Assembly: GCF_029255145.1 (NCBI RefSeq)
Contig: NZ_JAPUVQ010000068.1
Location: 1 to 16,416 of the forward strand
Source of the DNA: Accumulibacter sp003538495
Lineage (GTDB): Bacteria > Pseudomonadota > Gammaproteobacteria > Burkholderiales > Rhodocyclaceae
Direction of reading: 5' to 3'
Length of the DNA: 16,416 nt
Shown here: positions 6,426-13,935 of the stretch, in pieces
Numbering within the stretch: the stretch's first letter is position 1
Layout: each line of letters opens with the position of its first letter
The notes under the pieces: generated by a model
What the model was told of the DNA's origin: nothing
The model's input: only the letters and a program-made list of their open reading frames with translations
Databases searched by the model: none
Made by a program: the position numbers and the translations under genes

Positions 6426-8185
6426 GCGGTCTTGCGACGCGCGATCGACACCGTGAAGATGCCCCATTCATCGATTCGTTGCCCGACCTTCTCGAAGCCG
6501 GCCTCGCGCACCAGCTGGTCCATTTCCGCCTGGCTGCGACGGCGCATCACCCACGCCTCACCCTGGCGATGGCTGGTGAGCGCGCGGGCGATCATCTCCA
6601 GTTGCGGATGCCAGGGCTGGCCGGTGTAGATGAGATAGCCACCCGCTTCCACCGCCCTCGCCATGCCGGCCAGAGAAGCGCGGATCAGGTCGTTGGACGG
6701 AAACAGCTCGTACAGGCCCGAGACGATGCCGACCGTCGTGCCTGGTTGCGCGCTGGCCACCGACTCGGTGTCGAAGGCGTCGCCCTTTTCAAAGCGAACG
6801 ACGCCGGCCAGGTCCTTCTCCGCGATCAGGCGGCGGCCGTCGCGCACGTTGATGTCCGAGTAGTCCCGCAGCAGCACGCTTTCGGGACGTGCGCTTTCGG
6901 CTATCAGGGCGTCGAGCACATAGCGGCCGTGGCCGGCGGCAATGTCGAGCACCCGCACCGGGGCGCCGTCGGCGCGCAACCGGGCCATGGCGTTGCGGAT
7001 CGATTCCTCCAGATGCAGCTTGCGCTGGCGAATGCCGCGCCAGCCGATGGCGTCCAGGTAGTTGCGGTCCACCATGCGGCCGATGAACCCCGCGCCCCTG
7101 GCCTCGTTGCGATACACGTAGTCGAGCGTGCTGCCGGAATCGAAACCGGTGCGATGCCCCAGCGACACGCCGTCCGACACCATGCCGGCCCAGCGCAGGC
7201 CCTTGCGATAGGTCTTCCACCACCAGCCCTTGAGGCTGCCCTCGGGCAGCGCGGCAGCCAGCGTCTGCGCTTCGTCGAAGGTGGTCCCGGCCTTGTCGGC
7301 ATCGTTCAGATCCACCGCCGGCGCGGGGTTGTCGAACTGGCGCAGGATGAAGCCGCGCACCAGCCCGACCGCCCGTTCCCGATCGGCTTCGCCCAGGGTG
7401 TCGTGGAAGAAACCCTCAAGCACGTGCTTTTCCTTCACCGTGCTGCCGAGGCGATCGAAGAAATCGTGCTGCGGCTGATGGTGCACCACCCAGTCCGCGC
7501 CCGAGACAAGCAGCTGCGTCGGGATGGTGATCGCAGCCGCATCGGCCACCACGCGCTCGGCAGCCTCGTACAGGGCAAGCAGGATATTCACCGAAATGGC
7601 GCGGGTGATCAGCGGATCAGCATCGAAGCTGGCCTGCCGCGCCGGATCGTGGGTCAGGAATTTCGACTTCACGTAACTATTGACGTAGAAATTGCCGCGC
7701 ATCTTCTGCATCAGGCGCAGCCCCGGCCGCGCCAAGGGCACGTAGAGTTTCACCTTGAAAGCCGGCGAGGCGAGCACCAGCGCGCGTACCCGCGGCGCGT
7801 AGTCGTGCGCCCAGGTCGACACCGTCACCGCCCCCACGCTCTGCGCCAGCACCGCCATGTCCTCGTGGGCGATGCCATGGGTGTCGCGAATGTGATCGAC
7901 AAAGGTCTGCACATCACGTACCGAGGTTCCGAAGCTTGGCGAGAAGCCGCGCGCGCCTGGCGAACGGCCATGGCCGCGGGCGTCCCAGGCAAAAAAGTCG
8001 AGATCCGGCAGATCCAGTTCATCCACCAGATGTGCCATGCGGCCCGAGTGCTCGTGCCCGCGATGGAACATCACCACGGCGCCACGCCGCGTGTCGGTGG
8101 CCGGCCAGTGGCGGTAGAACAGCTCGACACCGTCGTGGGTCTTGAAATGGCTTTCGGTCACCGGACGTTCGTTCGGTCGATCCAT
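6422..8185 (-). CDS. ynbC: Alpha/beta hydrolase - SAM methyltransferase fusion (YnbC-like)
   Basis: A 587-residue two-domain protein without a signal peptide. Residues 10-285 are an alpha/beta hydrolase of the lysophospholipase/monoacylglycerol lipase type: WDARGHGRSPG (67-77), nucleophile elbow AQSVG (114-118, Ser116, with Ala in place of the first Gly), Asp231 (LLVSGADWVV) and His261 (EGFFHDTLGE) complete a plausible triad. Residues 395-587 are a class I methyltransferase with SAM motif I VLDIAAGHGRYVLDA (412-426) and acidic DYSDINVRDG (441-450). A linker rich in Trp/Gly joins them (320-390). An ATG at 8194 overlaps the ynbA stop as ATGA, but AAGGA sits 8 bases before ATG 8185, which I prefer. 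Within the operon it probably trims or methylates a lipid or its head group; the substrate is unknown. Confidence 0.88.
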   Translation of the reverse strand: MDRPNERPVTESHFKTHDGVELFYRHWPATDTRRGAVVMFHRGHEHSGRMAHLVDELDLPDLDFFAWDARGHGRSPGARGFSPSFGTSVRDVQTFVDHIRDTHGIAHEDMAVLAQSVGAVTVSTWAHDYAPRVRALVLASPAFKVKLYVPLARPGLRLMQKMRGNFYVNSYVKSKFLTHDPARQASFDADPLITRAISVNILLALYEAAERVVADAAAITIPTQLLVSGADWVVHHQPQHDFFDRLGSTVKEKHVLEGFFHDTLGEADRERAVGLVRGFILRQFDNPAPAVDLNDADKAGTTFDEAQTLAAALPEGSLKGWWWKTYRKGLRWAGMVSDGVSLGHRTGFDSGSTLDYVYRNEARGAGFIGRMVDRNYLDAIGWRGIRQRKLHLEESIRNAMARLRADGAPVRVLDIAAGHGRYVLDALIAESARPESVLLRDYSDINVRDGRRLIAEKDLAGVVRFEKGDAFDTESVASAQPGTTVGIVSGLYELFPSNDLIRASLAGMARAVEAGGYLIYTGQPWHPQLEMIARALTSHRQGEAWVMRRRSQAEMDQLVREAGFEKVGQRIDEWGIFTVSIARRKTA

Positions 8186-8190
8186 GGAAT

Positions 8191-8811
8191 TCATCCTTGT
8201 TGTTGCCTGCGGCTCTCGGACAGGCCGGCGTGCACGCGATTGATGATGTTCACCGCGATGAGCAGAGCGATGGCTGGCATCAGCCACTCAAGCCAGCCCG
8301 GCAACTGCCCCGCCAGCCCCAGCCACAGGCCCAGCGCGCCAAAAACGAAAGCCCGGTCGCTCTTCCCCATCGGCCCTTCGTAACGGCGTGACGCACCGAC
8401 CATCGGGCCCAGCGCGCCAGCCATCTCCGATACTGCCGCAAGCCAGATCACCAAGCCCACGCTCAAAGCTCCAAAGGGCGCCACGAAAGCAAAGGGCAGG
8501 TAGAGCGCAGCATCCGAGATGACGTCGGTCAGCTCATTGAGATACGCCCCCAGGGTCGACTTCTGGCCATGCTCGCGCGCCAGCAGGCCGTCGACGGCAT
8601 TGAGTGCCATGCGCAGAAACAACCAGATCGGCAAGGCCAGGTACGCGGCTCCCCCGGGCTGAACAATCGCCAGCACCAGACCAAGGGCAAGCGAAAGTGT
8701 CATGGCCAGCAGCGTCACAGCATTGGCCGTAACGCCGGCGGCGGCCAATCGCCTGCTCAGCGGGCGGAGCAGGCCCTGGAAACGGGGTTTGATGTCGTAG
8801 ATGGAAAGCAT
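8191..8811 (-). CDS. ynbA: CDP-alcohol phosphatidyltransferase-like protein (YnbA-like)
   Basis: A 206-residue membrane protein of the CDP-alcohol phosphotransferase family, which joins a CDP-activated lipid to an alcohol. The family signature D1xxD2GxxARx8GxxxD3xxxD4 reads N71-A-V-D74-G-L-L-A-R...G88-A-Y-L-N92-E-L-T-D96, so D1 and D3 are Asn while D2, D4, AR and both Gly are kept. From memory, E. coli YnbA has the same two Asn, so the change marks the subfamily rather than random decay. Hydrophobic segments lie near residues 30-51, 56-70, 100-125 and 155-190. The start ATG at 8811 (MLSIYDIKPRF) matches the YnbA N-terminus as I recall it; an ATG at 8865 adds 18 residues. It is the first gene of the operon. 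Confidence 0.85.
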   Translation of the reverse strand: MLSIYDIKPRFQGLLRPLSRRLAAAGVTANAVTLLAMTLSLALGLVLAIVQPGGAAYLALPIWLFLRMALNAVDGLLAREHGQKSTLGAYLNELTDVISDAALYLPFAFVAPFGALSVGLVIWLAAVSEMAGALGPMVGASRRYEGPMGKSDRAFVFGALGLWLGLAGQLPGWLEWLMPAIALLIAVNIINRVHAGLSESRRQQQG

Positions 8812-8856
8812 GGAGTCCGTTCTGGCGCAAAGACCGGCGAATCTTGGCTTATGGCT

Positions 8857-8874
8857 TGGTATCACGCGATACCA
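8857..8874 (-). promoter_or_regulatory. Palindrome in the candidate ynb operon promoter
   Basis: TGGTATC-ACGC-GATACCA is a perfect 7-bp inverted repeat about 46 bases upstream of the ynbA-like start. On the minus strand TTGATG and TACCAA, spaced 17 bases apart, can be read as weak -35/-10 boxes, with the palindrome over the spacer and -10. It could be a repressor site or an mRNA hairpin. Confidence 0.35.
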
Positions 8875-9170
8875 TCGGCATCAAGACTGCTTACCCGTCA
8901 CTGATCGGCGCCGCCAGCAAGTCTAGCAGTTCGAGCGGCGTCAGGTTTAGCCGGACGTGCCACCGGGCCTGGCTTCGGAATTTCATCGACCGGATGGCAG
9001 GATGCGCCAGCACGTGGCAGTAGAGCACCGTGCGGTCGACTTGCCGGCGACGCGAGCGAGAAGGCGCGCAAGGCGCTACCGGATCGGTAGCGGCTGTGTG
9101 TATCCTGAGCAAAGAGCTGTGCGAACAACTGCATGCCAAAACGGCAACCCGGACAGGACCGAACAAATAC
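8875..9170. other. Intergenic stretch between acnB and the ynb-like operon
   Basis: No intact gene is visible. On the minus strand the frame ending at 8891 closes with LNLTPLELLDLLAAPISDG, which recalls the TPLELLxRLAAL segment of IS91-type (Y2) transposases, but the rest of the frame shows no further similarity. It may be a short transposase remnant or chance. Confidence 0.25.
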
Positions 9171-9196
9171 AAACGGCCCCCCGCAGGGCGCCGTTT
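9171..9196 (-). terminator. Intrinsic terminator of acnB
   Basis: On the minus strand, AAACGGCGCCC and GGGGGCCGTTT form an 11-bp stem with one mismatch around a short loop, starting 26 bases after the acnB stop. It is followed by the T-rich GTATTTGTT. It is well placed to end acnB transcription. Confidence 0.6.
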
Positions 9197-9221
9197 GCCG
9201 GGTTGCCAAGCCGCTGGCCGC

Positions 9222-11816
9222 TTACACCGTTACCGTATCGGCCACGTCCGAGAACTCCTTGATCTTGTCGAAGTTCATGTAGCGATAGACATCGGCCGCC
9301 TTGGCGTTCACCACCTTGACCTGTTCCAGGTACTCGGCGACGGTCGGGATCCTGCCCATCAGCGCACAGATCGACGCCAGTTCGGCCGAGCCGAGATAGA
9401 CGAAGGTGTCGATGCCGAGGCGGTTCGGGAAGTTGCGCGTCGAGGTCGACATCGCCGTGCTGCCCTTCCTGATCTGCGCCTGGTTGCCCATGCACAGCGA
9501 GCAGCCGGGCATTTCCATGCGCGCGCCGGACTTGCCGAGGATCGCGTAGTAACCCTCTTCGTTGAGGATCGCGGCGTCCATCTTGGTCGGCGGCGCGACC
9601 CACAGCCGCGTCGGGATGTCGGTCTTGCCTTCGAGGACCTTGCCGGCGGCACGGAAGTGCCCGATGTTGGTCATGCACGAACCGATGAACACTTCGTCGA
9701 TCTTGGTACCGGCGACTTCGGAGAGCAGCTTCGCATCGTCCGGATCGTTCGGGCAGGCGACGATCGGTTCCTTGACGTCGGCGAGGTCGATTTCGATCAC
9801 CGCGGCGTACTCGGCGCCGGCGTCGGCCTTGAGCAGGTCGGGCTTGGCGATCCACGCTTCCATGGCCTTGATGCGGCGACCCAGCGTGCGCTTGTCTTCG
9901 TAGCCGTTGGCGATCATCCACTTCATCAGCGTGATGTTCGAAGTCATGTACTCGATGATCGGCGCCTTGTCGAGCTGGATCGCGCAGGCCGCGGCGGAGC
10001 GCTCGGCAGCGGCGTCTGAGAGCTCGAAAGCCTGTTCGATCTTGAGGTCCGGCAGCCCTTCGATTTCGAGGATGCGGCCCGAGAAGATGTTCTTCTTGCC
10101 CTTCTTCTCAACGGTCAGCAGGCCCTGCTTGATGGCGTAGTACGGAATGGCGTTGACCAGGTCGCGCAAGGTGACGCCTTCCTGCAACTTGCCCTTGAAG
10201 CGCACCAGCACCGATTCGGGCATGTCCAGCGGCATCACGCCGGTGGCGGCGGCGAAGGCGACCAGCCCGGAACCAGCGGGGAACGAGATACCGATCGGGA
10301 AACGCGTGTGCGAGTCGCCGCCGGTGCCCACGGTGTCGGGCAGCAGCAGGCGATTGAGCCAGGAGTGGATGATGCCGTCGCCCGGACGCAGCGAGACGCC
10401 GCCTCGGGTGCTGATGAAGGTCGGCAGTTCGCGGTGCATCTTGACGTCGATGAGCTTCGGATAGGCGGCGGTATGGCAGAACGACTGCATCACCATGTCG
10501 GCCGAGAAGCCGAGGCAAGCGAGGTCCTTGAGTTCGTCGCGGGTCATCGGGCCGGTGGTGTCCTGCGAGCCGACGGTGGTCATCCGCGGTTCGCAATAGG
10601 TTCCCGGAAGGACGCCCTTGCCTTCCGGCAGACCGCAGGCGCGGCCGACCATCTTCTGCGCCAGCGTGTAGCCCTGGCCGGTGTCGGCGGGATTCTGCGG
10701 CAGGCGGAACAGCGTCGATACCGGCAGTCCGAGCGCCTCGCGCGCGCGGGTCGTCAGGCCACGGCCGATGATCAGCGGAATGCGGCCACCGGCGCGCACT
10801 TCGTCGAGGATCACCGGCGTCTTGAGTTGCGATTCGGCGATCACGCTGCCGTTCTTGAGCGCGGTGACCTTGGTCGTGTCGGCATCGATCCGCAGTTCGA
10901 TCTCGTCGCCCATGTTCATCTGTTCGACATCGAGTTCGATCGGCAGAGCGCCGGCGTCTTCCATGGTGTTGAAGAAGATCGGGGCGATCTTCGACCCCAG
11001 GCAGAAGCCGCCGAAACGCTTGTTCGGAACGAAGGGGATGTCCTCGCCGGTGAACCAGAGCACCGAGTTGGTCGCCGACTTGCGCGACGAACCGGTACCG
11101 ACGACGTCACCGACGTAGGCGATCAGGTTGCCCTTCTTGCCGAGCGCCTCGAGTTGCTTGATCGGGCCGCGCTCGCCAGGGGTGTCGGCTTCGATGCCCG
11201 GACGAGGGTTCTTGAGCATCGCCAGCGCGTGCAGCGGAATGTCGGGACGCGACCAGGCATCGGGAGCCGGCGACAGGTCGTCGGTGTTGGTTTCGCCGGT
11301 GACCTTGAACACCGTCAGCTTCTGCGAAGCAGGCACTTCCGGTCGCGAGGTGAACCACTCGGCGTCGGCCCAGCTTTGCAGCACCGATTTGGCGTTGGCG
11401 TTGCCCTTGTCGGCCAGGTCCTTGACGTCGTGGAAGAAGTCGAAGACCAGCAGCGTCTTCTTGAGGGCCTCGGCGGCGATGGCGCCGGTCGGGCCGGCGA
11501 GCAGGTCGATCAAAGGCTTGACGTTGTAACCGCCGAGCATGGTGCCGAGCAGTTCGGTCGCTTTTTCCGGCGCGATCAGTGCGCAGAGCTGGTCACCCCT
11601 GGCGACCTTGGCGAGGAACTCGGCCTTGACCTTGGCCGCGTCATCGACGCCGGCCGGTACCCGATAGGTGATCAGCTCAACGAGATTCTCCCCTTCGCCC
11701 GCCGGCGGATTGTTCAGCAGTCCGACCAGCTCCTCGGTCTGCTTGGCGGTCAACGGCAGGGGCGGAATGCCAAGCGCAGCGCGCTCGGCAACGTGGGCAC
11801 GATAGGATTCCAGCAC
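9222..11816 (-). CDS. acnB: Aconitate hydratase B / 2-methylisocitrate dehydratase
   Basis: A TCA-cycle 4Fe-4S enzyme converting citrate to isocitrate via cis-aconitate; AcnB proteins can also act on 2-methylisocitrate. The 864 residues match the E. coli length (865) and collinear similarity runs throughout. The domain order is the AcnB-specific N-terminal HEAT-like domain, then the swivel domain (about 160-380), then the catalytic domains. The cluster ligands are Cys714 (FIGSCMTNIG), Cys772 and Cys775 (MPGCSLCMGN); the substrate-binding TGGDSHTRFPIG and RNFPNR motifs are intact. I choose the GTG at 11816 because it gives the family N-terminus (M)LESYRAHVAERAALG and has AAAGGA seven bases upstream; an ATG six codons earlier (11834) lacks such a site. 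It is transcribed alone, with its own promoter and terminator. Confidence 0.97.
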   Translation of the reverse strand: MLESYRAHVAERAALGIPPLPLTAKQTEELVGLLNNPPAGEGENLVELITYRVPAGVDDAAKVKAEFLAKVARGDQLCALIAPEKATELLGTMLGGYNVKPLIDLLAGPTGAIAAEALKKTLLVFDFFHDVKDLADKGNANAKSVLQSWADAEWFTSRPEVPASQKLTVFKVTGETNTDDLSPAPDAWSRPDIPLHALAMLKNPRPGIEADTPGERGPIKQLEALGKKGNLIAYVGDVVGTGSSRKSATNSVLWFTGEDIPFVPNKRFGGFCLGSKIAPIFFNTMEDAGALPIELDVEQMNMGDEIELRIDADTTKVTALKNGSVIAESQLKTPVILDEVRAGGRIPLIIGRGLTTRAREALGLPVSTLFRLPQNPADTGQGYTLAQKMVGRACGLPEGKGVLPGTYCEPRMTTVGSQDTTGPMTRDELKDLACLGFSADMVMQSFCHTAAYPKLIDVKMHRELPTFISTRGGVSLRPGDGIIHSWLNRLLLPDTVGTGGDSHTRFPIGISFPAGSGLVAFAAATGVMPLDMPESVLVRFKGKLQEGVTLRDLVNAIPYYAIKQGLLTVEKKGKKNIFSGRILEIEGLPDLKIEQAFELSDAAAERSAAACAIQLDKAPIIEYMTSNITLMKWMIANGYEDKRTLGRRIKAMEAWIAKPDLLKADAGAEYAAVIEIDLADVKEPIVACPNDPDDAKLLSEVAGTKIDEVFIGSCMTNIGHFRAAGKVLEGKTDIPTRLWVAPPTKMDAAILNEEGYYAILGKSGARMEMPGCSLCMGNQAQIRKGSTAMSTSTRNFPNRLGIDTFVYLGSAELASICALMGRIPTVAEYLEQVKVVNAKAADVYRYMNFDKIKEFSDVADTVTV

Positions 11817-11963
11817 GGCGACGTCCTTTCTCAAAGTGTGTAGGGCGGCAAAAGGTCAATTGTACTGCAAGGCCGAAACGACAACCGACGCGAGACCTCG
11901 CTTCGGGCCGTGGCGCTGTCCCGGGCGGCAGAAATGCCCTTGCCGCCCACCCATTGACTTCTT

Positions 11964-11979
11964 TGTATTATATAAGACA
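11964..11979 (-). promoter_or_regulatory. Palindromic operator candidate over the acnB -10 box
   Basis: On the minus strand TGTCTTATATAATACA is a 16-base palindrome apart from one symmetric mismatched pair (TGT-C/A-TTATATAA-T/G-ACA). It covers the -10 box and part of the spacer, the usual place for a repressor site. I recall similar TCTTATATAAGA-type palindromes before central-carbon genes in betaproteobacteria, attributed to GntR-type regulators, but the regulator cannot be named from this window. Confidence 0.5.
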
Positions 11980-11995
11980 TACGACTCGCTGTGAA
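11967..11995 (-). promoter_or_regulatory. Sigma70 promoter of acnB
   Basis: On the minus strand TTCACA (11990-11995) and a perfect TATAAT (11967-11972) are separated by exactly 17 bases. This is the best sigma70-type promoter in the window, and the AT-rich patch stands out in a GC-rich background. Confidence 0.65.
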
Positions 11996-12078
11996 CTGCC
12001 CGCACCGCATTCCGCAGACGAGGCCCGCCCGGGTTCTCGTGCCTGCCAGACCTTGTGGTCGCCTGCGGCGGCTCGACC

Positions 12079-12750
12079 TCAGCTCAGATCGGTAACCGTC
12101 CGCAGCAGGCGATGGCCGGAGTCCCGGTACTTGCGCTCGAACGGCGTGATCGGCGGATCGGGAAGATACGACTCGGCTACCGCCGGCCGGCCGGTGAGCT
12201 GCCGTACGGCCAGGCAGTGCTCGGCGATGTAGATCGGCCAGTTGCTGCGACACTCGAGGACCCCACCGAGGGCGAGCATCGTCGGAAAAACGGGGTGCCC
12301 GTGCCAGCGTCGGCGCAGGTGCCCGATCTTCGGCCAGGGGTTGGGGTACAGCAGGTAGTGACGAGCGAGCCGCAGACCCGCGTCGTGCAGCAGGCGCCAA
12401 TAGTCGACCAGGTCGGCACGGACCAGGTCGAGATTCGGCGGCCACTCCGAACGTCGGCGCTGACCGCGCTGTAGCCGGGATGCGGACTGGTCCACGCCGA
12501 TCACGTAATGGGCGGGGAACGCCCTGGCAAGAACGAGACTGCTCTCCCCTACCCCGCAACCGGAGTCGAGGATCAGCGGTGCGCCCGACGCCAGAAGCTG
12601 AAAGCGCTCGACGCTGGCGGCAAACGCGACCCGATTGTAGTCAGCGTAAGGTTTGCGAAATGGCGAAGCCGCATGACGATCGACGACCATCGGCAGCTGC
12701 TCGTGAATACCGCTTTGCGCACTCTCCGGGACGCGTGAGTCAGCGTGCAT
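12079..12750 (-). CDS. trmB: TrmB-like tRNA (guanine-N7)-methyltransferase
   Basis: A 223-residue SAM-dependent methyltransferase. SAM motif I is LILDSGCGVGESSLVLA (59-75), the acidic strand is VIGVDQSASRL (83-93), and the TrmB hallmark NPWPK (137-141) is followed by RRRWHGHPVFP (146-156), matching the PWPKxxHxxRR substrate region. The C-terminal TPFERKYRDSGH (202-213) fits the TxFExKYxxxG pattern of the family. The expected reaction is m7G46 formation in tRNA. The N-terminal part before residue 30 is not typical of E. coli TrmB, so this is a divergent member. Its ATG overlaps the dusC stop by 11 bases, which couples it to another tRNA-modifying gene. Confidence 0.8.
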   Translation of the reverse strand: MHADSRVPESAQSGIHEQLPMVVDRHAASPFRKPYADYNRVAFAASVERFQLLASGAPLILDSGCGVGESSLVLARAFPAHYVIGVDQSASRLQRGQRRRSEWPPNLDLVRADLVDYWRLLHDAGLRLARHYLLYPNPWPKIGHLRRRWHGHPVFPTMLALGGVLECRSNWPIYIAEHCLAVRQLTGRPAVAESYLPDPPITPFERKYRDSGHRLLRTVTDLS

Positions 12751-13744
12751 CGGGTACGGCGTGCGCCACTGGCGGCAGAACCGGGACGCCATGCAGCGCG
12801 AGCACTCGGCTGACCTCGGCCACGCAACGCAGGGCGCGCACCGCCTGGAACAAGGCCTCGGCTTCGACGAAGTTGCGCCGCAGGGCACCCAGCCAGAGTT
12901 TGAGCCGCCCCGCTGCGTGCCGCTCGGCGACCTTGGCGCCCACCTGCTGCCAGAACGACGCCAGCAAGGGCCGCAGCTCGCGCCAGTCCGCCGAACGATC
13001 GGCCTCGACCTCGCCGCCGGCCGCCAGCGCGCGAATCCGCCGGGCGAGGAAAGGATCGGCGACCGCACCGCGACCGATCATCACGTCGTCGCTACCGCTC
13101 ACCGCGCAGCAGCGCGCATGGTCAGCCGTGCTCCACACCTCGCCGTTGGCGACCACCGGCTGCCCCACGACTTCGCTGATTCGCGCCACCCATTCCCAGT
13201 GCGCCGGTGGCCGATAAGCCTCGACCCGGGTCCGCGCGTGCACCGCCAGCGAGACGATCCCGCCTGCCGCCAGCGCTCGCGCACAATCCAGCGTTCGTGC
13301 CGTATCGCGGACGCCGAGCCGCATCTTGGCGGTGAACGGAATCTCCGGCGGTACCGTCCGCCGGACGGCGGCCGTGATGCGGTACAACTGCTCGGGATCG
13401 GCCAGCAGCATGGCGCCGCCACCGTGGCGATTGACCCGTGGCGCCGGGCAACCAAAGTTGAGATCGATCCCGGCCGGGGCGAGTTGCGCCAACTGTGCGG
13501 CGTTCTCGGCGAGGCACGCGGGGTCGCTGCCGAGCAGTTGCACAGCCACCGGCGTGCCGGCCGTGGTCCGGCTACCGCGGTCGAGTTCCGGGCAGCGGCG
13601 CCGGAAGGCCCGCGGCGGCAGCAGGCTGCCCGACACCCGGATGAACTCATTTACCGCCAGGTCATACCCACCGACACGCGTCAGCACGTCGCGCAGAACG
13701 TCGTCGACCAGGCCCTCCATCGGTGCCAACAGCAGTCTTGCCAT
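12740..13744 (-). CDS. dusC: tRNA-dihydrouridine synthase C (Dus family)
   Basis: A 334-residue FMN-dependent TIM-barrel enzyme that reduces uridine to dihydrouridine in tRNA. The opening LLLAPMEGLVDDVLRDVLT (4-22) and DLNFGCPAPRVNRHGGGAML (94-113), with catalytic Cys99, are diagnostic. FMN or substrate contacts Lys140 (TAKMRLG), His169 (VHARTR), Asn200 (VVANGEVW) and GRG (224-226) are present. The NEFIRV segment (32-37) and the pattern LPPRAFRRRCPEL (42-54) point to the DusC branch, which modifies U16 in E. coli. Length is slightly above the usual ~315. It is first of the dusC-trmB pair, and no strong ribosome-binding site precedes ATG 13744. Confidence 0.93.
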   Translation of the reverse strand: MARLLLAPMEGLVDDVLRDVLTRVGGYDLAVNEFIRVSGSLLPPRAFRRRCPELDRGSRTTAGTPVAVQLLGSDPACLAENAAQLAQLAPAGIDLNFGCPAPRVNRHGGGAMLLADPEQLYRITAAVRRTVPPEIPFTAKMRLGVRDTARTLDCARALAAGGIVSLAVHARTRVEAYRPPAHWEWVARISEVVGQPVVANGEVWSTADHARCCAVSGSDDVMIGRGAVADPFLARRIRALAAGGEVEADRSADWRELRPLLASFWQQVGAKVAERHAAGRLKLWLGALRRNFVEAEALFQAVRALRCVAEVSRVLALHGVPVLPPVAHAVPDAR

Positions 13745-13883
13745 CTTCCGCCCGCTCTCGCCAATTCACGCCGGTCGACCAGCAGCCCGTTCGACCGGCG
13801 GGCGCGGGCCTGACGCCGATCTGGCGCGCCGCGGACGATACCGCCGACCACGGCTGGCCGGGCCGGCGCACCTTCCTGTCGTT

Positions 13884-13915
13884 GCCGAAAACAAAGCGGG
13901 CCGGACATGCCGGCC
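13884..13915 (-). terminator. Intrinsic terminator of the CsgG-like lipoprotein gene
   Basis: On the minus strand GGCCGG-CATGT-CCGGCC forms a 6-bp GC stem, followed by CGC and then TTTGTTTT. It lies about 20 bases after the lipoprotein stop codon, so it is likely its terminator and separates it from dusC. Confidence 0.6.
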
Positions 13916-13935
13916 GCGCGTCGCGCCATTCCCGC

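Larger units (their letters stand above)
3072..8811 (-). other. ynbABCD-like phospholipid operon (six genes)
   Basis: Six minus-strand genes are packed with overlaps or short gaps: ynbA/ynbC overlap or nearly abut at 8185-8194, ynbC/ynbD overlap by ATGA at 6422-6425, ynbD and the next gene overlap by 11 bases at 5106-5116, then come gaps of 25 and 13 bases. The four families YnbA, YnbB, YnbC and YnbD are those of the uncharacterised E. coli operon ynbABCD, here in the order A-C-D-orf-plsC-B with two added genes. The gene set covers acylation, CDP-lipid activation, phosphatidyl transfer, dephosphorylation and lipid hydrolysis/methylation. The product is unknown. Confidence 0.8.
11835..12078. 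other. acnB leader and promoter region
   Basis: There is no gene here. The acnB promoter lies at 11967-11995, leaving a leader of about 140 bases before the GTG. No clear terminator for the trmB-like gene is seen between 11996 and 12078, so some read-through into acnB is possible. Confidence 0.5.

Noticed and set aside
6479..8383. Long plus-strand open frame (634 codons) opposite the YnbC-like gene
   Set aside because: Its His/Arg/Ala/Gln-rich translation has no family features and lies antisense to a well-supported two-domain enzyme.
10308..11843. Plus-strand open frame (511 codons) opposite acnB
   Set aside because: It is a shadow of acnB, which is collinear with the known enzyme over its full length.
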